64,000 nt of DNA from Sitta carolinensis (GCA_032173965.1 CM063290.1:10813501-10877500), one strand, 5' to 3'; shown: positions 1-16,526, numbered from the stretch's first letter. Notes: generated by a model from the sequence alone, not told the origin. A program made the numbers and translations.

Positions 1-3000
1 CAGGTAGTCAGCTACTGTGTCAACTACTTGATATATATCCATTCCCTGTATTACAGCTCCATTCCCTGGAGAGCAGATTGCATCCATGGCCTGCCTTGAG
101 AAACTCCCATACCTGAAATCTAAGGGGAGTCATTATTGCCATCCCTGTCCCTGTCTGCCCAGTAACTACTGGAGCTCCTCCTTTCCGTGCTCACAGTGAG
201 GTACCAAGCATTCAAACCACTGGAGTGATTGAAAAGATGCACTGTTGTTTGCTTTAGAATAGCAGCAGTTTGGGATGTATGGAGCAAGGACATTTCTCTG
301 CTTTTTAATGCCCTGCTGCTTCATGGGCCTTCAAAGCAGGTGAATGAAACTGAGCATCATCTCTGTCACTTGTGTGCCATTATTAGACTGCATCAGTGAC
401 ACCCCAGTGTTACACAGCCCTGTGGGAAACCTTGCTTTAAAAACCATTGTCTGTGAGCACATTCACACAAGCGAAGCTGGGATGTGATCCTTGGTGTGGC
501 TTCTGAAGGGAGAGCAGACACAGAACTAGACAGCTCTGATTCTGCTTGTGCATCTCTGCACTGACTGGCTCTGGGTCTGCAGGGACAGCAAACTGTAGGC
601 AGAGGGGCATGGGTGAAATTTTAAACCCTGAGCCTGAGCTGCCCCATTTAATGAACATTTGATGTCATTTAAGGCTGTGTGCTCCTTCAGTGAAGGAGGC
701 CTCTGGTCTGCTCAGTCAGGCGGTTGGTCTGTCCCAGCAGTTTGCTGCCTCTGGTGAAGGGCTGCTATCCAGTGAGAAAAAGTAGAGTTGTATGAGACTG
801 TGAACTGAACTTTGTTCATAGATGGGACAGGGAAGTTCCTTCCTGACCTCTTGAGATCAGTATATGCCTTGAAGCATGAGAGACTGATTGCCCTCATATG
901 AGCTTGCATAACTACAAATGTTATTTGCTAAATAATTACACAGCCTCTTGAAGAGAGAAAACTCAGTTGCAGAATGTGACTCAGTGCCTTTTGTATCAGA
1001 CTGTTCCAAGAAGTATAATAGTCTCTTAATTGAAGTCCTTATACCTTGATATTAAAATGCATTTCATTGGCATTGATATCAAAGAAATGTTAATGCTCTG
1101 ACTTCTAATCTTTCTTGAGACTTAGTAAGTACAATTTTAATGAAAATCACTGTGCATGACGTTCTTATATCTGTTTTTTTAAATTGAGGAAAAAAAGAAA
1201 TATATTTGAAATGGATCCTCAAACACCATGTAGTCCTTGTGCTTAATACCAAAAACATTTTCTTGTGTTTCTAAGGCTCTTGCTATATTGATGTGTGACA
1301 TTAATTTTCAATAAAATTTTGCATCTTCGTTTATCTTGTGACTTCTCTTTGGCTAGATGGCTTTCTGTAAGCCTTTTAAACATCTGCTCATGTGATGGAA
1401 TAGCATAGTTGAAACTAGTGTGGGTACAAAGAAAAATGCTTTTGTTTCCTGTTTGTTCCCTTAAACTTGATTGTGTTAATCTTTAATGAGAATGAATAAG
1501 AGCGGAGTCCCTGAGCTTTATGTTATGCTTTAACATTTCTTTTCTAAAGTTTTGGGTTGGCTTGTCTTTGATCATTTTTTGTTTTTCTTTTACCCCCAAA
1601 ATATTTTGTAGTCTCCTAATTAGCTTTGTTGAGATCACTATTGGTGGTGGAGAGAGCAAAGATAGGCCCACTGCTGACCTCAAACTATGCAACTCAGTGT
1701 CTTTTAGGAAGCCTTTGTTGATTTGATTTTGAATTTTGGTGTATTTATTGACCTCCTTACTTGCAGATGATGTAGATTTTTCTGTAAGAGACTCTTCAGG
1801 TGTGTATTAATTTCAGCTGAAGCTCAGTTAAGTTAAGTGCCTGAACCCATGAAGTAGAAATACTCATTGGTCCTAAATCCAGAAGCCTTTTAGGGTGGTG
1901 TCATCTTGACTTGAATTTCATGGCTAGCCTCAACTTTCATAATTGGGGAATTGAAATCTCAGATCTGAATCATTCCCTTCACTCTGAAAAGTTGGGTCTG
2001 AGCTTCATGGCTTGGTTTCACTTCCCCTTGGGAGTTGCTGCCATTGTTAATATTAATTTGTGAAGCTTCTTGTGCTTTCCACTTCCTGGAGTCTGTGAAG
2101 TTTGCTGGATCTTGTCCTGCATCTTCACTGCCAAAGGACAGTTCACACCCTTCTGTACCTCCTGTAATTGTGTAATTATGTAATATTTCTTCAGGGCCTT
2201 AGATACTCTAGCCTGTTAGCATAGATGTTTTCTCCACCCAACACTTGGACTCTTGAAAGTGCAGGAAGCTGGAGACAATGTAATTGTATGGAACTTGACC
2301 TTGAGTGCTGAAAGTTTTAATAAATTGTCTAGGAACAAGCCTTTTCTTTCCTTTTACACTTTGCTTATTTGGAGTAATAAGTATTCTATTTGCATAGAAG
2401 AAAAGCCAGTTCCCAGGAATTGGTGTAACCAGTTTATTCCCAGATGGGAACAAGTTTCCCAATGGAAAATAAGGTGGGAATGTGCCCTTGCACACTCACC
2501 ATGGGATCAGTGTGATATGAGTGCTGGGCTCTGTGGTGAGCTGGGTCACCTCTGCTCTGCGAGGTGACCACAGCTTGAGGGTACTCGTGCCTGGGAAGCA
2601 GGCACATTTCCCAAACCTTTGCCCAGTCCTATAAATGACCCTGGTGTCAGAGAGAGAAAAACCTGCTCCCTTGTGGCATGGTGGTGCTGTGCCAGTTGTG
2701 CTGTTGGGCTGGCTTTAATGATAATTTTCTGCATATCCCACATAAGACCCCACTCCAGATGGGATGCCGCAGCCGTAACTCGATCGGGAGCTGGGCTGCA
2801 GTTCAGAAGCAGCCCAGTCTTGGCAGTCTGATCACTTACGTGGCAGGGCTGCAGCTGGGACCCTCGGGGCTGGCAGCAGGGAGCTCTGGCAAGCCTCTCT
2901 GACCCACTCCATGAATATGCTGGATGGAGTTTGGGGCTGGATGGACTTGAGGGAGGCTAGTGCTGTTGTCAGGTGGTAGCAGGAACCTGATCCTCTCTGT

Positions 3001-3652
3001 GAGCAGCCTGCAGGGTTTGGATACCAGGTTCGCCTTAACACCAGCAAAAGCTGCTTGTCGGCATCCCAGACAGCTCTGACTATCTCAGTTGTGGTCCCTA
3101 AAGTGCATGGAATCTGTCTTGAGCAAGGAGCCTCTGGCTGTTACATAGGCACCTGAGAATGTCATGGTTATATGAATAACTAGGGATTTTGGAAAAAACA
3201 AGGTGATGAGCATGACCCAATCTGAAAACTGTTTTTGCAGTCAGGTTTCAGGGGCATTTGGGATGATCTGAGACGGGTTTCCTCACTTCTTGTTCCTTTG
3301 AAAAAGTCTTTGCTCACAAGGAGAGTCTAACTTAAAAATACTCTTCAAATCCTGGCAGATGTTTGCTGGCTTTCCATATATTCTTTTCATCTGAAAAACT
3401 TGCATAGACACTTCTCCTTAAATAAAAAGTTTTAACCAAAAGTTAAGCTTTCCTCTTTTTTTTTGTTATTTCACTTTTTTAAGTGCTGAGAATATCTGGG
3501 AAACCTCACATTTCCTGTTGCCTCATTCTCCAGTGATCTTTATCTGTGATGCTCCTATGGTGTCAGTGATTTCACTGGCCACATAGCCCCTTGGGTGCAC
3601 ACTGAATGACCAGCTGCTGTTATCCCTGTCCTAACATCTCCTTGGTTTGCAG
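1..3652 (+). other. TP63: TP63 intron 10, 3' part
   Basis: The sequence is non-coding and AT-rich, particularly from 900 to 1500, and no conserved peptide is visible in any frame. The intron ends in the exon 11 acceptor at 3651-3652. In mammals the gamma-isoform terminal exon lies in this intron; I looked for its peptide and did not find it in this 3.6 kb. No recognisable interspersed repeat is seen. Confidence 0.85.
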
Positions 3653-7440
<3,788 letters not shown>

Positions 7441-8085
7441 TAGGTCGTGCTCCTGGACTGCAACCTCCAGCCCAGCTCTTGCAAGGGGAAGAGCTGAGCA
7501 AAGGGGGAAGGTGGGTGGTATTTCCTTGGAAACCATTGAGAAGGCCAACTTGTTTTGTGTTTTCCTTTGGGGAGAGGGCTTCTTTTCTTGACTTTTGAAT
7601 CTTCACACACCTTGTAGGTGCCCTCACCTGCAAATGTGTTTCTCTCTCATCCAGCAATCCCACTTTGTAAAGCAGGAAGGTTAAAATAAAATTCTAAAAA
7701 GAAAAAAACAAAAACAAAAAAAACCCTGAAGAAAAAAGCCCCCAAGCAGCCAAACACACCTTAACAATACAACCAAATGCAAAAAACCCAAAGCAACCCA
7801 GCCCCAAAGTGACAGTTTATCTGAAAAATAAATGGCAATTGATCTGCTGAACGTTGCACTTAAACTGCCTCTTCCCATGGAGCTGAGTGCTCTGTTCATG
7901 TGTAATACTCTCCAGCAGAGACAGCACATGCACTTTGCTGGCAGGCCAGCGCTTACAGCACCTGCATCTTGCTTTCTCCTTTTCCTTCACCTTCTCTGGA
8001 AAAACCAAGCCTGCTGTCTCGTCTCGTTTTGGATATTGCATTCATATATATGTCCTGAATTGCTCCATTCAACCTCGGAAGTGTA

Positions 8086-8091
8086 AATAAA
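8086..8091 (+). terminator. TP63: Proximal poly(A) signal candidate (AATAAA), TP63
   Basis: AATAAA lies about 790 bases after the inferred stop. Use of this site would give a short 3' UTR that lacks the miR-203 site at 8883. No strong GT-rich downstream element is obvious. Confidence 0.3.
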
Positions 8092-8882
8092 GCTACTGGT
8101 CTTTTGTTCTGCCCCCACCCAAAATTTACCCATGCTGTAATACTACTGAAATTTAAGCTATGGACTTAGGCTTTGCCACACACGCAGCCTGGGTAGATTA
8201 GCATAAGGATTTGCCCACGTAGCCTTCAATTAAATGCAGTAGCGAGAGCTGCACACTGATTTGTAGGGCTTCAGCTGTCTTGAACTCAGACAACCTTTTG
8301 TTTAGCCCATGCTAGATTGGTTTCCTCCCAAGTAAAGTAGACCTGTCTTTAGATAGATCTGTAATGGGTTGGAATCTGTTGTGTTTGTTGCTATAGGTTA
8401 AGTGATAAGCAACTAGAAGTTGAGACTGATTGAATAATGACCAGCTGCCTTAAAACAAGGACCAGTTCCTGGTACTCTGAGTGTTGATACTGCAATAAGC
8501 CATGTTTACATGAGAAATTGGTTTTTCTCTGTTTTTTTTGTCTTTATTGATTCTACCACAGTTGTACTCTGAGGCATTTCCTCTGACTGCCAGTGGTCCT
8601 GTGGACAAAATACTGGATAGTGTGTGTTTTCACATTTTTATTGGTCAAGGTACTGGAACGCTAAGGAATACAGAACAAACCTAAGCTGAGGAGCAAGGCT
8701 CAGCACAGCTGCTTTCAAGTTGGCTTGCTCTTTTTAACAGTAAGCCAGACTTTTTTTTTTTTTTTTTTTTTCCTGGAAAAAGATGAAAAAAGCAACTTAA
8801 ATGAATTGTTATCCTACCTTGCTACAGCTGAATATATCCCTTGCAATGCAGTGGCTGTTTGTGGGCCCTGCTCTGTGCCATG

Positions 8883-8889
8883 CATTTCA
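8883..8889 (+). promoter_or_regulatory. TP63: Candidate miR-203 target site in the TP63 3' UTR
   Basis: The heptamer CATTTCA matches miR-203 seed positions 2-8, and the following C also pairs with position 1. Repression of p63 by miR-203 through its 3' UTR is well established in mammalian skin. A 7-mer alone can occur by chance, so the call rests on the match plus location in this particular UTR. Confidence 0.5.
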
Positions 8890-9124
8890 CTTAAGTATGA
8901 TACAGTTAGCATCATCCGTCTGTTGTGCCAGGTCTCTGTTGCATTCAAAGACTGCCTTTTGGTAGCTGTGCAAGCCTGTTTTGGTTAGCTATAAATGGTA
9001 ATGCCAGATGGGAACACTGTCGAGTCTTTATATAAATATTTTTTTGTATATATATAATTGTTTTCCTACAGTATAACATGACAATTTTTATTTTTTCTTG
9101 GGCTACTGGGTCTTGCGGAACCAC

Positions 9125-9130
9125 AATAAA
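9125..9130 (+). terminator. TP63: Middle poly(A) signal candidate (AATAAA), TP63
   Basis: AATAAA is followed within 15 bases by a very T-rich tract with GTTT units, which resembles a downstream U/GU element. This makes it a credible cleavage site. Confidence 0.4.
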
Positions 9131-10031
9131 AAGTTGTTTGTTTTTTTTGTTTTTTTAATTATTATTTTTATGCAGAAAGCTTACAGCTACAAACTGGATT
9201 ACAAACAACTAGTCACTTCAATATATTTGTATTTTTCATACTGGGATTACTGTGTTACTTTGCAGTTGAGGGGGGATGGGGTGTGTACTGGAAAGCCTGT
9301 TGTATCATTTTATTTTGTAACACTTCAAAGAGCAGTGTCCTAGATTTCAAAGTATTTAACATGCTCAGTGTGAGGACTTACTATATCTCTTTATTTTTTT
9401 TTTCTTTTTTGATATTGTACAAAAAAAAAAAAGCGTCTTTCTGCTCTTGACTTGATGCAGTGAGTAATTCAGCAGGGCAACGATAGTGTGGGGAGTGTCA
9501 GTGCAGATAGTCTTAAAATCCCTGGAGGTGAATTAGGCTGTGCCCTTCGCATCTCTGAGGTTTTGCATCTCCATTGTGTAGTCCTCCTGAACCGCTTCAG
9601 TATTGTACATACATTGATGCAAAAGATCACTTTCATTTTTAGGACCTAAGTAGCTTCTGTCCATAAAGGGTAATGCAGTCAATGCTGTGCCCATGAGTCT
9701 GGGTACAAGGACTTCAGAATCTGCCTCTCAACTCAGCAACAAGATGGAGCTTTTCTGCTGCATCACTGACAATTAAAATATATGCTGTGAAAACCTTCTT
9801 TACACTATATACCACTATGGCCCCCACTTCTTAATAACTGGAATATTCAAGAGAGATTGAACTGCTGTTGCTTTTGCCTTCCCCTGTAGAGCTGTGATTT
9901 TTTTGTTCCGATGCATCAAAGTTTTATCGCTTAACTGAGGGGAGAATCTGCCAGTGCTTGTAGCAATGCCTGTGTTGGCTGCACCATGACCGTGATGTGT
10001 TTTGGAACACCTTGCTGTTGAAGTGAATGAA

Positions 10032-10037
10032 AATAAA
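10032..10037 (+). terminator. TP63: Distal poly(A) signal candidate (AATAAA), TP63
   Basis: This is the last AATAAA before sequence that no longer looks like UTR, about 2.74 kb after the stop, matching the expected length of p63alpha 3' UTRs. Confidence 0.5.
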
Positions 10038-10055
10038 AGCCAAAACTGAAAATGC

Positions 10056-13000
10056 CACTGAATTCCCAAACAACTTCTTTTCCACCCTTTGCGCCTTCTT
10101 GGAAATGTCCTCCTCTGAGCAGCTGGGGCTTAGTGTCACCTTTGCCCATGGGTGCAGTTTTCTGTCCCCACAGACTCTGTATCTTGAGGGTGTGGTCCAG
10201 GGTGCCATCACACATCCATCTGCTGCCTTTCTGACAGATGCAGCAGGTCAGCACCATAAGCCTCTTGCTGAACTGTGAGCTCTTCAGCCTTTGGCATGGC
10301 TCTTTTTTGCCTTTTCCTTTTTTTGTTTCTGAGCAGGGCACCAGTTAATGCCCCACATTCCATGTCCTGCTGGAGGGAGGGAGTGGATGCTTGGAGTAGG
10401 CAGGGTCAGTGCTGCCCTTTGACATCCACACTTAGGAAATAGCCTTGCACCACAGGTTTTGTGCATCACCCTATGCATCTTGGCAAAACCATTTCCTTCT
10501 TTGCATCTCAGTTTTTCTCCCAAGGATTTGAAGTAAGAAACAGCTCAGAGCTGTTGGGGTGGTTGCAGGAGATGGGAGTGGGCTCCATCAGGTGGGGACT
10601 TCATTCTGTCCACAAACCACCACATTAACAGCCCAGCTTCATCGGTGCTTTCTGACAGGGCCCCCATGGCTCTGTCTTACAGTTTTTACAAGTTATGGTT
10701 GGGGGAGGATGCTTAGGAAGGGGGAGGGTGGAAAGAAAACCCCACAAAGGTCTTAAAAGAAGAGGCTGCCCCAACTTCCCTTGGGAGCTGGTTTAATTGG
10801 GGTAAGGAACGCCTGCCTGATTCCTTTGGTTCTGATCACTTGCTTTTCCTTTTTCCCAAATGATTAGAGAAGTAGTTGACTCCAGATATCAGTATCTGGA
10901 GGTAATAGCACCCCGGTCGCTGCCCACTGGCAGTCGGGGATTGCCTGGATGTGGTATTAAAACTTAGTATATTTGTTCTCAAAAGAGAGAAGTGCTGCTA
11001 GAACAGCTGTGAGAATTTGTGTTTCATCTGATGGATTCTGCCTCTAGATGAGCAAGTTGGATCACGTAAAATAAGATTTCAGTTTCCATTGAATAGGTAG
11101 GCTTCAAATATGGTTGTAATTTCTATTGTGATCCACTGCTGAAGTGGGGAATCTCTACATTGCTTAGGTTACAGCAAGGGTTTCAGTGCTGAGGAATCTC
11201 AAGCTGCTGCTCTCCCTTTTGCCCTCCACCCATACCCATTGGAATTTAGTCTTTGGATATCGTATGCAAGCACGAAGTTTTCAGGGCAGGGATCCATTAC
11301 GAGCTTCCAGCTGTGTTTTGCAAGCCTGGGTGGACATCTGAAGACGTGCATGCCCTTCTCTGCTGTTAGTCCTAAGTGTGCTGAAGCTAGCAGTACCCTG
11401 GAATGAAACTTACCCAGACACAACAAAACCTGACAAGCATCTAAGTGGAGCCTGTGGAGGGTGTCTTGCTCATCATGTTCTTCCTGTCCTTTGTGTCTTA
11501 GCAAACCCCCTCCCTGGTGACAAAGCAGCTGCCTGTGCTATGAGGGAAGGATTGCAGGACCTGGCCTTCCACTCTGCCTCTTCCCAAGTTGTTTCTCCAT
11601 GGGAAAACCATGTGGGCAGCCCAGCCCTGCACCAAGTCAGAGCTTGGGCTGTTTGCCCTTCTGGTTTACTGAGCAATGGAATGTGCACCTCTTGTCATTT
11701 GCTGTGTGGGGGCTAGTGGGCAGGCTCTGCAGGGCTGCCCTGCCTGGCCCCCGTGGGCTGTGCCCGTGCTGAGCCTCTGCCAGGGAGGTTTGGCAAACAG
11801 CTCTCTCTGCCTGCCAGGCTCCAGCTGGTGGTTTCTGGGTCCTGAGTTGTTTTGCCTCTCTGTGACCCATGGCAGAATTGTCTTCCTGAGCACATAGCAA
11901 GAGACGGATGATGGAGTTTTGGAGCCTTATTGTTGATATTTGGATACACTGGCCATGAAGGTCAAATAAACAGGAAGGAAGCTAATCTTTATGCTCTGTT
12001 GGCAAGGTCTAGCTGTGGCTTTCCCCCAGCTTGCTTCCCTAAGGTGAAGGAGCCAAAATTTTATTCAGAGATGTATGGTAGTTGTCCTTTGCTAAAATTC
12101 TCTATCCTGATCTGGGCCCCATTAACTGATATATACCCAGCCTCTCCAATTGTATATGGATTCCTTCACACATGGTCTTAACATCAGCACTGTGAAACCA
12201 GGTGGTTTTAGACTTGTGTGCAAGTGCAGTGTAACAGCAGTTAGTTAGTTAGTAGGTGCCTTTAATTCAGTGAGGAGTCAGAGCCCCTCTGCACCCCATT
12301 TATCTGCCTGTAGATGCTGCAGGGCTGCCCATTGCTGTTGACTTTCTTGGCTCAAGCTGGTCAAAGTGGCTTTTTGGGGGGTGTTTGGGGCATTAACTGG
12401 TTTTGTTTAAATGTTGTGATTTCCTTGCAAACACTCCTAGTATCATATGTTTTATTCTTAGGAACATCAGCCGTTCATGAAATAAGCCAGGTTCCTGGGG
12501 CCACAGGTGAGTAAAGGAAAGACTTGGTGGGATTAGGGGTCAGGACAAGGGACCTGCAGCTACCAGGTCCAGGGCATGGATGAGCACTGAGAGACATCAC
12601 TGGGGGTGGTGCACAGAGGCTGTGTACCTGTAACATTGAAGCCAAGGCCTGAAAGGTCCCTACAACACCTGAGGACATTGATTGTGCCCAGTGTGCTTCT
12701 GCCTTGGTGACTGCAGTCACAGCAGTGCCATGTCCCACCCTGCTCCCACAGCAATATCCCTAAGAGGCCCATGGACAACTGGATTTCAGTTTGAGTGCTC
12801 CAGGATTGTTTGGTGAGAGTCTCTGTGCACCATTCAGCTGATATTCTCACTACTGTTGCAGTGCAGTGCCCTTTGTCTTTGTGGTAGTGTGGGCACAGCA
12901 GCCAGTGGCTTTTTGGCTGTGCCACTTCCCCGGATGATGGGGATACGTGCTCCAACAGGAGGTGTGTGCCTGCTGGCATGCTCAGCAATTACTCACCAGC

Positions 13001-13440
13001 AGCTGGGCTGATACCAACCATTACAGTATGCAAGGGAGATGCTTACATTGTCTCTCCCAACAGCCTAGGGTAGGAGATTAGGCCCTCTGCATCATCAGTG
13101 GCAAGAAAGTCCCTGGGGAGCCATTCAGAGAGTATTTGATTCTCACTTTGAATCACGCCCAGGAAGATGCAATCTCATGCAATCTTGCCTGCATCAAGGC
13201 TAAGGGAAGACTAAGCCTGTTTGTTAATATTTAGCAGGTTGCCTCTGTCCTGTGCTGAGTTCCAAAAGCTTGTGTCTTTACTGCGAGAGACACCGTCATG
13301 GCACAGTCATGTGCAGCAAAGACACTGTGCAGGGGCTGAAGGTGAAGAGGGGAACAAGGAAACAAATCAGCAGTCCTGGGGAAGAGATGATGCTTGTCCT
13401 CTTCTGTCCAGCTGCCAGAAGTCTCAAAATTAGTATCTCA
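10056..13440. other. Spacer between TP63 and P3H2, left part
   Basis: I see no conserved peptide, RNA gene or clear transposable element here. Open frames on both strands are short, overlap each other and carry no family motif. A short GTTA tandem (12240-12252) is the only simple repeat noticed. Confidence 0.7.
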
Positions 13441-13449
13441 GAGCAGTCT

Positions 13450-13503
13450 AAACAAAAAAAAAACAAAAAAAAAAAAAAAAAAAAAAAAAAAGAGAGAGAG
13501 AGA
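13450..13503 (+). repeat. A-rich tract followed by a GA dinucleotide repeat
   Basis: Adenine runs interrupted only by two C residues occupy 13454-13491 and pass directly into (GA)n up to 13503. It borders the CpG-rich patch on its left. It may be the tail of a decayed retroposed copy or a simple repeat; nothing upstream is recognisable as a parent transcript. Confidence 0.8.
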
Positions 13504-13540
13504 CAAGGTGAGATCTGTCTGCACAGAAGCCGGGACTCTC

Positions 13541-14640
13541 CTGTGTCCATCGTCTCCCGCCGCGTGGGTCCCCCGCCGAGGGGATTTTCGGAGCAAAAAA
13601 TCGCAAAACCGACAAAAAAGAGGGAGAGCCCAAGGCGGTGCCGGGCAGCCACTGCCCCCTGGCGGTGCCGCGCGGCGCCGCAGCCCCGGCTCGGGGCGGG
13701 GGCTCCGCGCCAGCCCGGGCACCGCGCGTCCCCCCGGCCCCTGCGGGGCTCACGGCGCGGGCACGGCTTTAGAAACCGCCCTCTTCCCAGCCCCTGCACC
13801 CCGCGTGCGAGGGCAGCAGCAGCAACTCCTTTTTGTTTATTTTACACGGTCGGAATAAGTGACTTGGTGTTCCAAAACAAATCTTCCTCCAGCCGCCTCT
13901 TGGGAAAGCCGCTGCTCTGCTGCCCTTTGCCGTGCACGCAGGGGATCTTCCAGTGTTGTGTCCGTTCCAACCCACACCAGCATAAATGAGAAATTCAGAA
14001 GACGAAGACCAAAAGCCATCACGTGGCAAACCAGGAGAGATGACTACTCTTACCTTGGGCAACCCTTGGGTGCAAGAAGCCTGAAGCTGTGCCCTCCGTT
14101 GGTGAACCTCTGCCCAGAGATGCCGCCAGAGCCAGAGCCTACCCACCCGAGCAGGCACGTTGGAGGCAGCAGCCCTGCACGGGCGCCCCGTGCTGCAACA
14201 CCCCGCGGGCAAAGGCAGCGTGCACCAGCTCCCAGCACCGTGCGTGCCCTGCCCGAGGCAGGAGGGGTGCTCCACCTTCCCTTCACGCACACACACACAG
14301 CCTTCCTTGGCTGCAAAGTCCTCCCTGCCAGAGCGATACACATCGCTTCTCCCAGCTGAGAAAACACCGGCGGGTGTTTAGCAGCGAGCAGGCAGAACTC
14401 CCACAGCAGCCCCTGGCTGCAGCTCCCGGCCCGGTTGGGTGGGGAGCCCGGCCCGGCCCCCGGGCACCTGGGGACCAGGGGCTCTCCCGGGGGCCGAGAG
14501 CTGCCTGCGCCTGCGTCCTTCAAAGCTTACCCTGGCTCTTGTGGGTCCTGCTCGGGGGAGGACAAATGTATGAAGAGCCCTCAGCGCCCGGGAGGCGCCT
14601 GCTGCAGCTCGGGGCTGTGCCGTGGAGACGGCTTGCAGCT
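13541..14640. promoter_or_regulatory. Orphan CpG-island-like patch between the two genes
   Basis: The core, 13541-13800, holds roughly 30 CpG dinucleotides by hand count, against almost none in the flanks. A GC box, GGGGCGGGG, starts at 13693. CpG density falls but stays raised to about 14640. Long open frames on both strands here reflect few AT-rich stop codons in GC-rich DNA and show no known domain. CpG islands usually mark promoters, yet the known promoters of TP63 and P3H2 lie far away, outside the window. It may start a non-coding RNA or an unrecognised gene, or be an enhancer. Direction is not determined. Confidence 0.55.
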
Positions 14641-16496
14641 CCCAAGGAAAAGCTAGGGAGCTGCAGAGGATGGCACCCACCTTGGCTGGCAGGGGGAGAA
14701 CAGTGCTGTGCTGGTAGTCATGGGCAGTGCCGGTGTGGGGCCAGCTCTCTGCTCGGCAGCATGTCACCCCCACTACTCATCCCTGTCTCCATCTCCAGGT
14801 CCCACCCCAGTTTTCCTCGCTGAGGTCGCCACAATCTTCAGCGAGCCTGAAAAGAAGTACCCATTTGCACTCAAAGGTGTGGGAGGGCTGCTCAGCTCTC
14901 AGGTGTGCACTGGCGGTTTTCAGGCACTTCTGCTCAGATGTTCAGCTTTCAGCCCAACCATTTCCAGGCTTTACCTGCATTTCCCTTTTCCCCATCAGCA
15001 GCACCAAAATAAAGCTGGGCAGAAGAGGGTTTGAAGGGGAAGATGTTGTGGTGGGCCCTTGGAAGGGGTTTTTCAGCTTTGCCCTAGAACAGTGAACTCT
15101 AGCAAGGTATTCCCCAGTTTTTTAGGAGAATCTCTAATGTCCTCCAGTTTTTCCTGAGCTTCCTTAAGTGAAACCCCAGGAAATCTACTGACTTCTTGTT
15201 TTCTTCCTGAGGTTGTTTTCATTTGTTGGCTGGTTCTTTTTTATTTTTGTTTTGTTTTCCCAAATCTCTTTGTGAGCCTCTGATTAATTCAGCTTCTGAT
15301 TCCTTGGCAGTTGCCTCTGGAGACAACAGTGAAGATTTCCACACATGTGATCCATCTTCTTGGCTGCATAGCCCTCAGTGCTGGAGCTGGGTAAGAAATC
15401 TTACAACAGACCCTAGTACACTGTAGCAGGGATATTAAGAAATAGAATATTGCACAGTGCTGTGTGAAAAACTCTTTGATTAATTAAAGGCGTGGGTGGC
15501 TACACAATTGCATCAAATTATCCACGCGCCGTGGCAGAACGGGAGATAAAAGCATTGATTTCTTGCTCCAAGGACACGGTCGAGCAGCCCTTGCTGAGCC
15601 TGCAGAGAGTTGCTGGCCTGAAGGTGAACAGGAGTACTTCCATGGAGGTGTTTTCTACAGAAACAGGAAATAATGGATTGCCTCCACCACGCTGTGCCTC
15701 GAAGGAACTGCAATGCCCGTGTGTAAGAGGCCTGGCCCCAGAGCAGTGCCCAGTGCCCTCCCCTCAGGGCAGCATTAGGCTTCTCAAGGCTGATGCTGAG
15801 CAAACACCCAGCCCTGGACACAGCTCTGGCCTGAGCCTCAAACCCACAACATCCTTTGAAATACTTTGAAAGTCCTGAGCAGGGCTTCCCTTAGCTGCAG
15901 GAGCGGCCCATGGTGGTTTCTGCCTGCCACTGAGGGTGAGTTGCTCTCCTTAGGGAAAAGTTTTATTCTAGCTTTAAGTCACTGGGTAGCAATACAGTTG
16001 TTTCTATTATGGTTTATATTCTAGTTTTCCTGCTGCTTAATTAGTGATTGAACAGGAGCAAGTCAGTTGTTTAGGAGCTACCAGCAGGCAGGATTGTGCT
16101 GTGCATTGGAAGTTTAGGGCTTAGAGTAAAAACATGCACCAAAACCACACACGAACTTGATTTTGCACAATTCTAACAGCAGAGACTCATCTTGCCCTGA
16201 AGAAGAGATGGCTGAATGTGATCCACCTGGCCCTGAACCTTATCATTTCACCCAAGGGTAAAATATTAGTGAGTAACCATTAAGCCAAGTACATTACAGT
16301 CAGGCCGTGGGCAGCAGCTGTCTCAGATGGTTTCAGCCTTGCCTGGGAGGTGAGGAAATTGGACATGACTGAAAGCCCTGCCAGGGTTGCCAGCAGCCAC
16401 ACGAAGATGGGCAGGTGAGGAGGTGGATCCTATGCAGGCAGTGACCAGCTGCTGTCTGAAGAGGCCCCAGGAACCAGAGAGCTGAATGAAATTGGA

Positions 16497-16526
16497 GTTT
16501 GTTTGTTTGTTCGTTCGTTTGTTTGC
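16497..16526 (+). repeat. GTTT tetranucleotide repeat
   Basis: About seven GTTT units, with two variant GTTC units in the middle, form an imperfect microsatellite. Confidence 0.85.

Noticed and set aside
13252..13989. 245-codon + strand frame
   Set aside because: It reads through the A-rich tract as a poly-Lys stretch and then GC-rich DNA, with no motif; an artefact of base composition.
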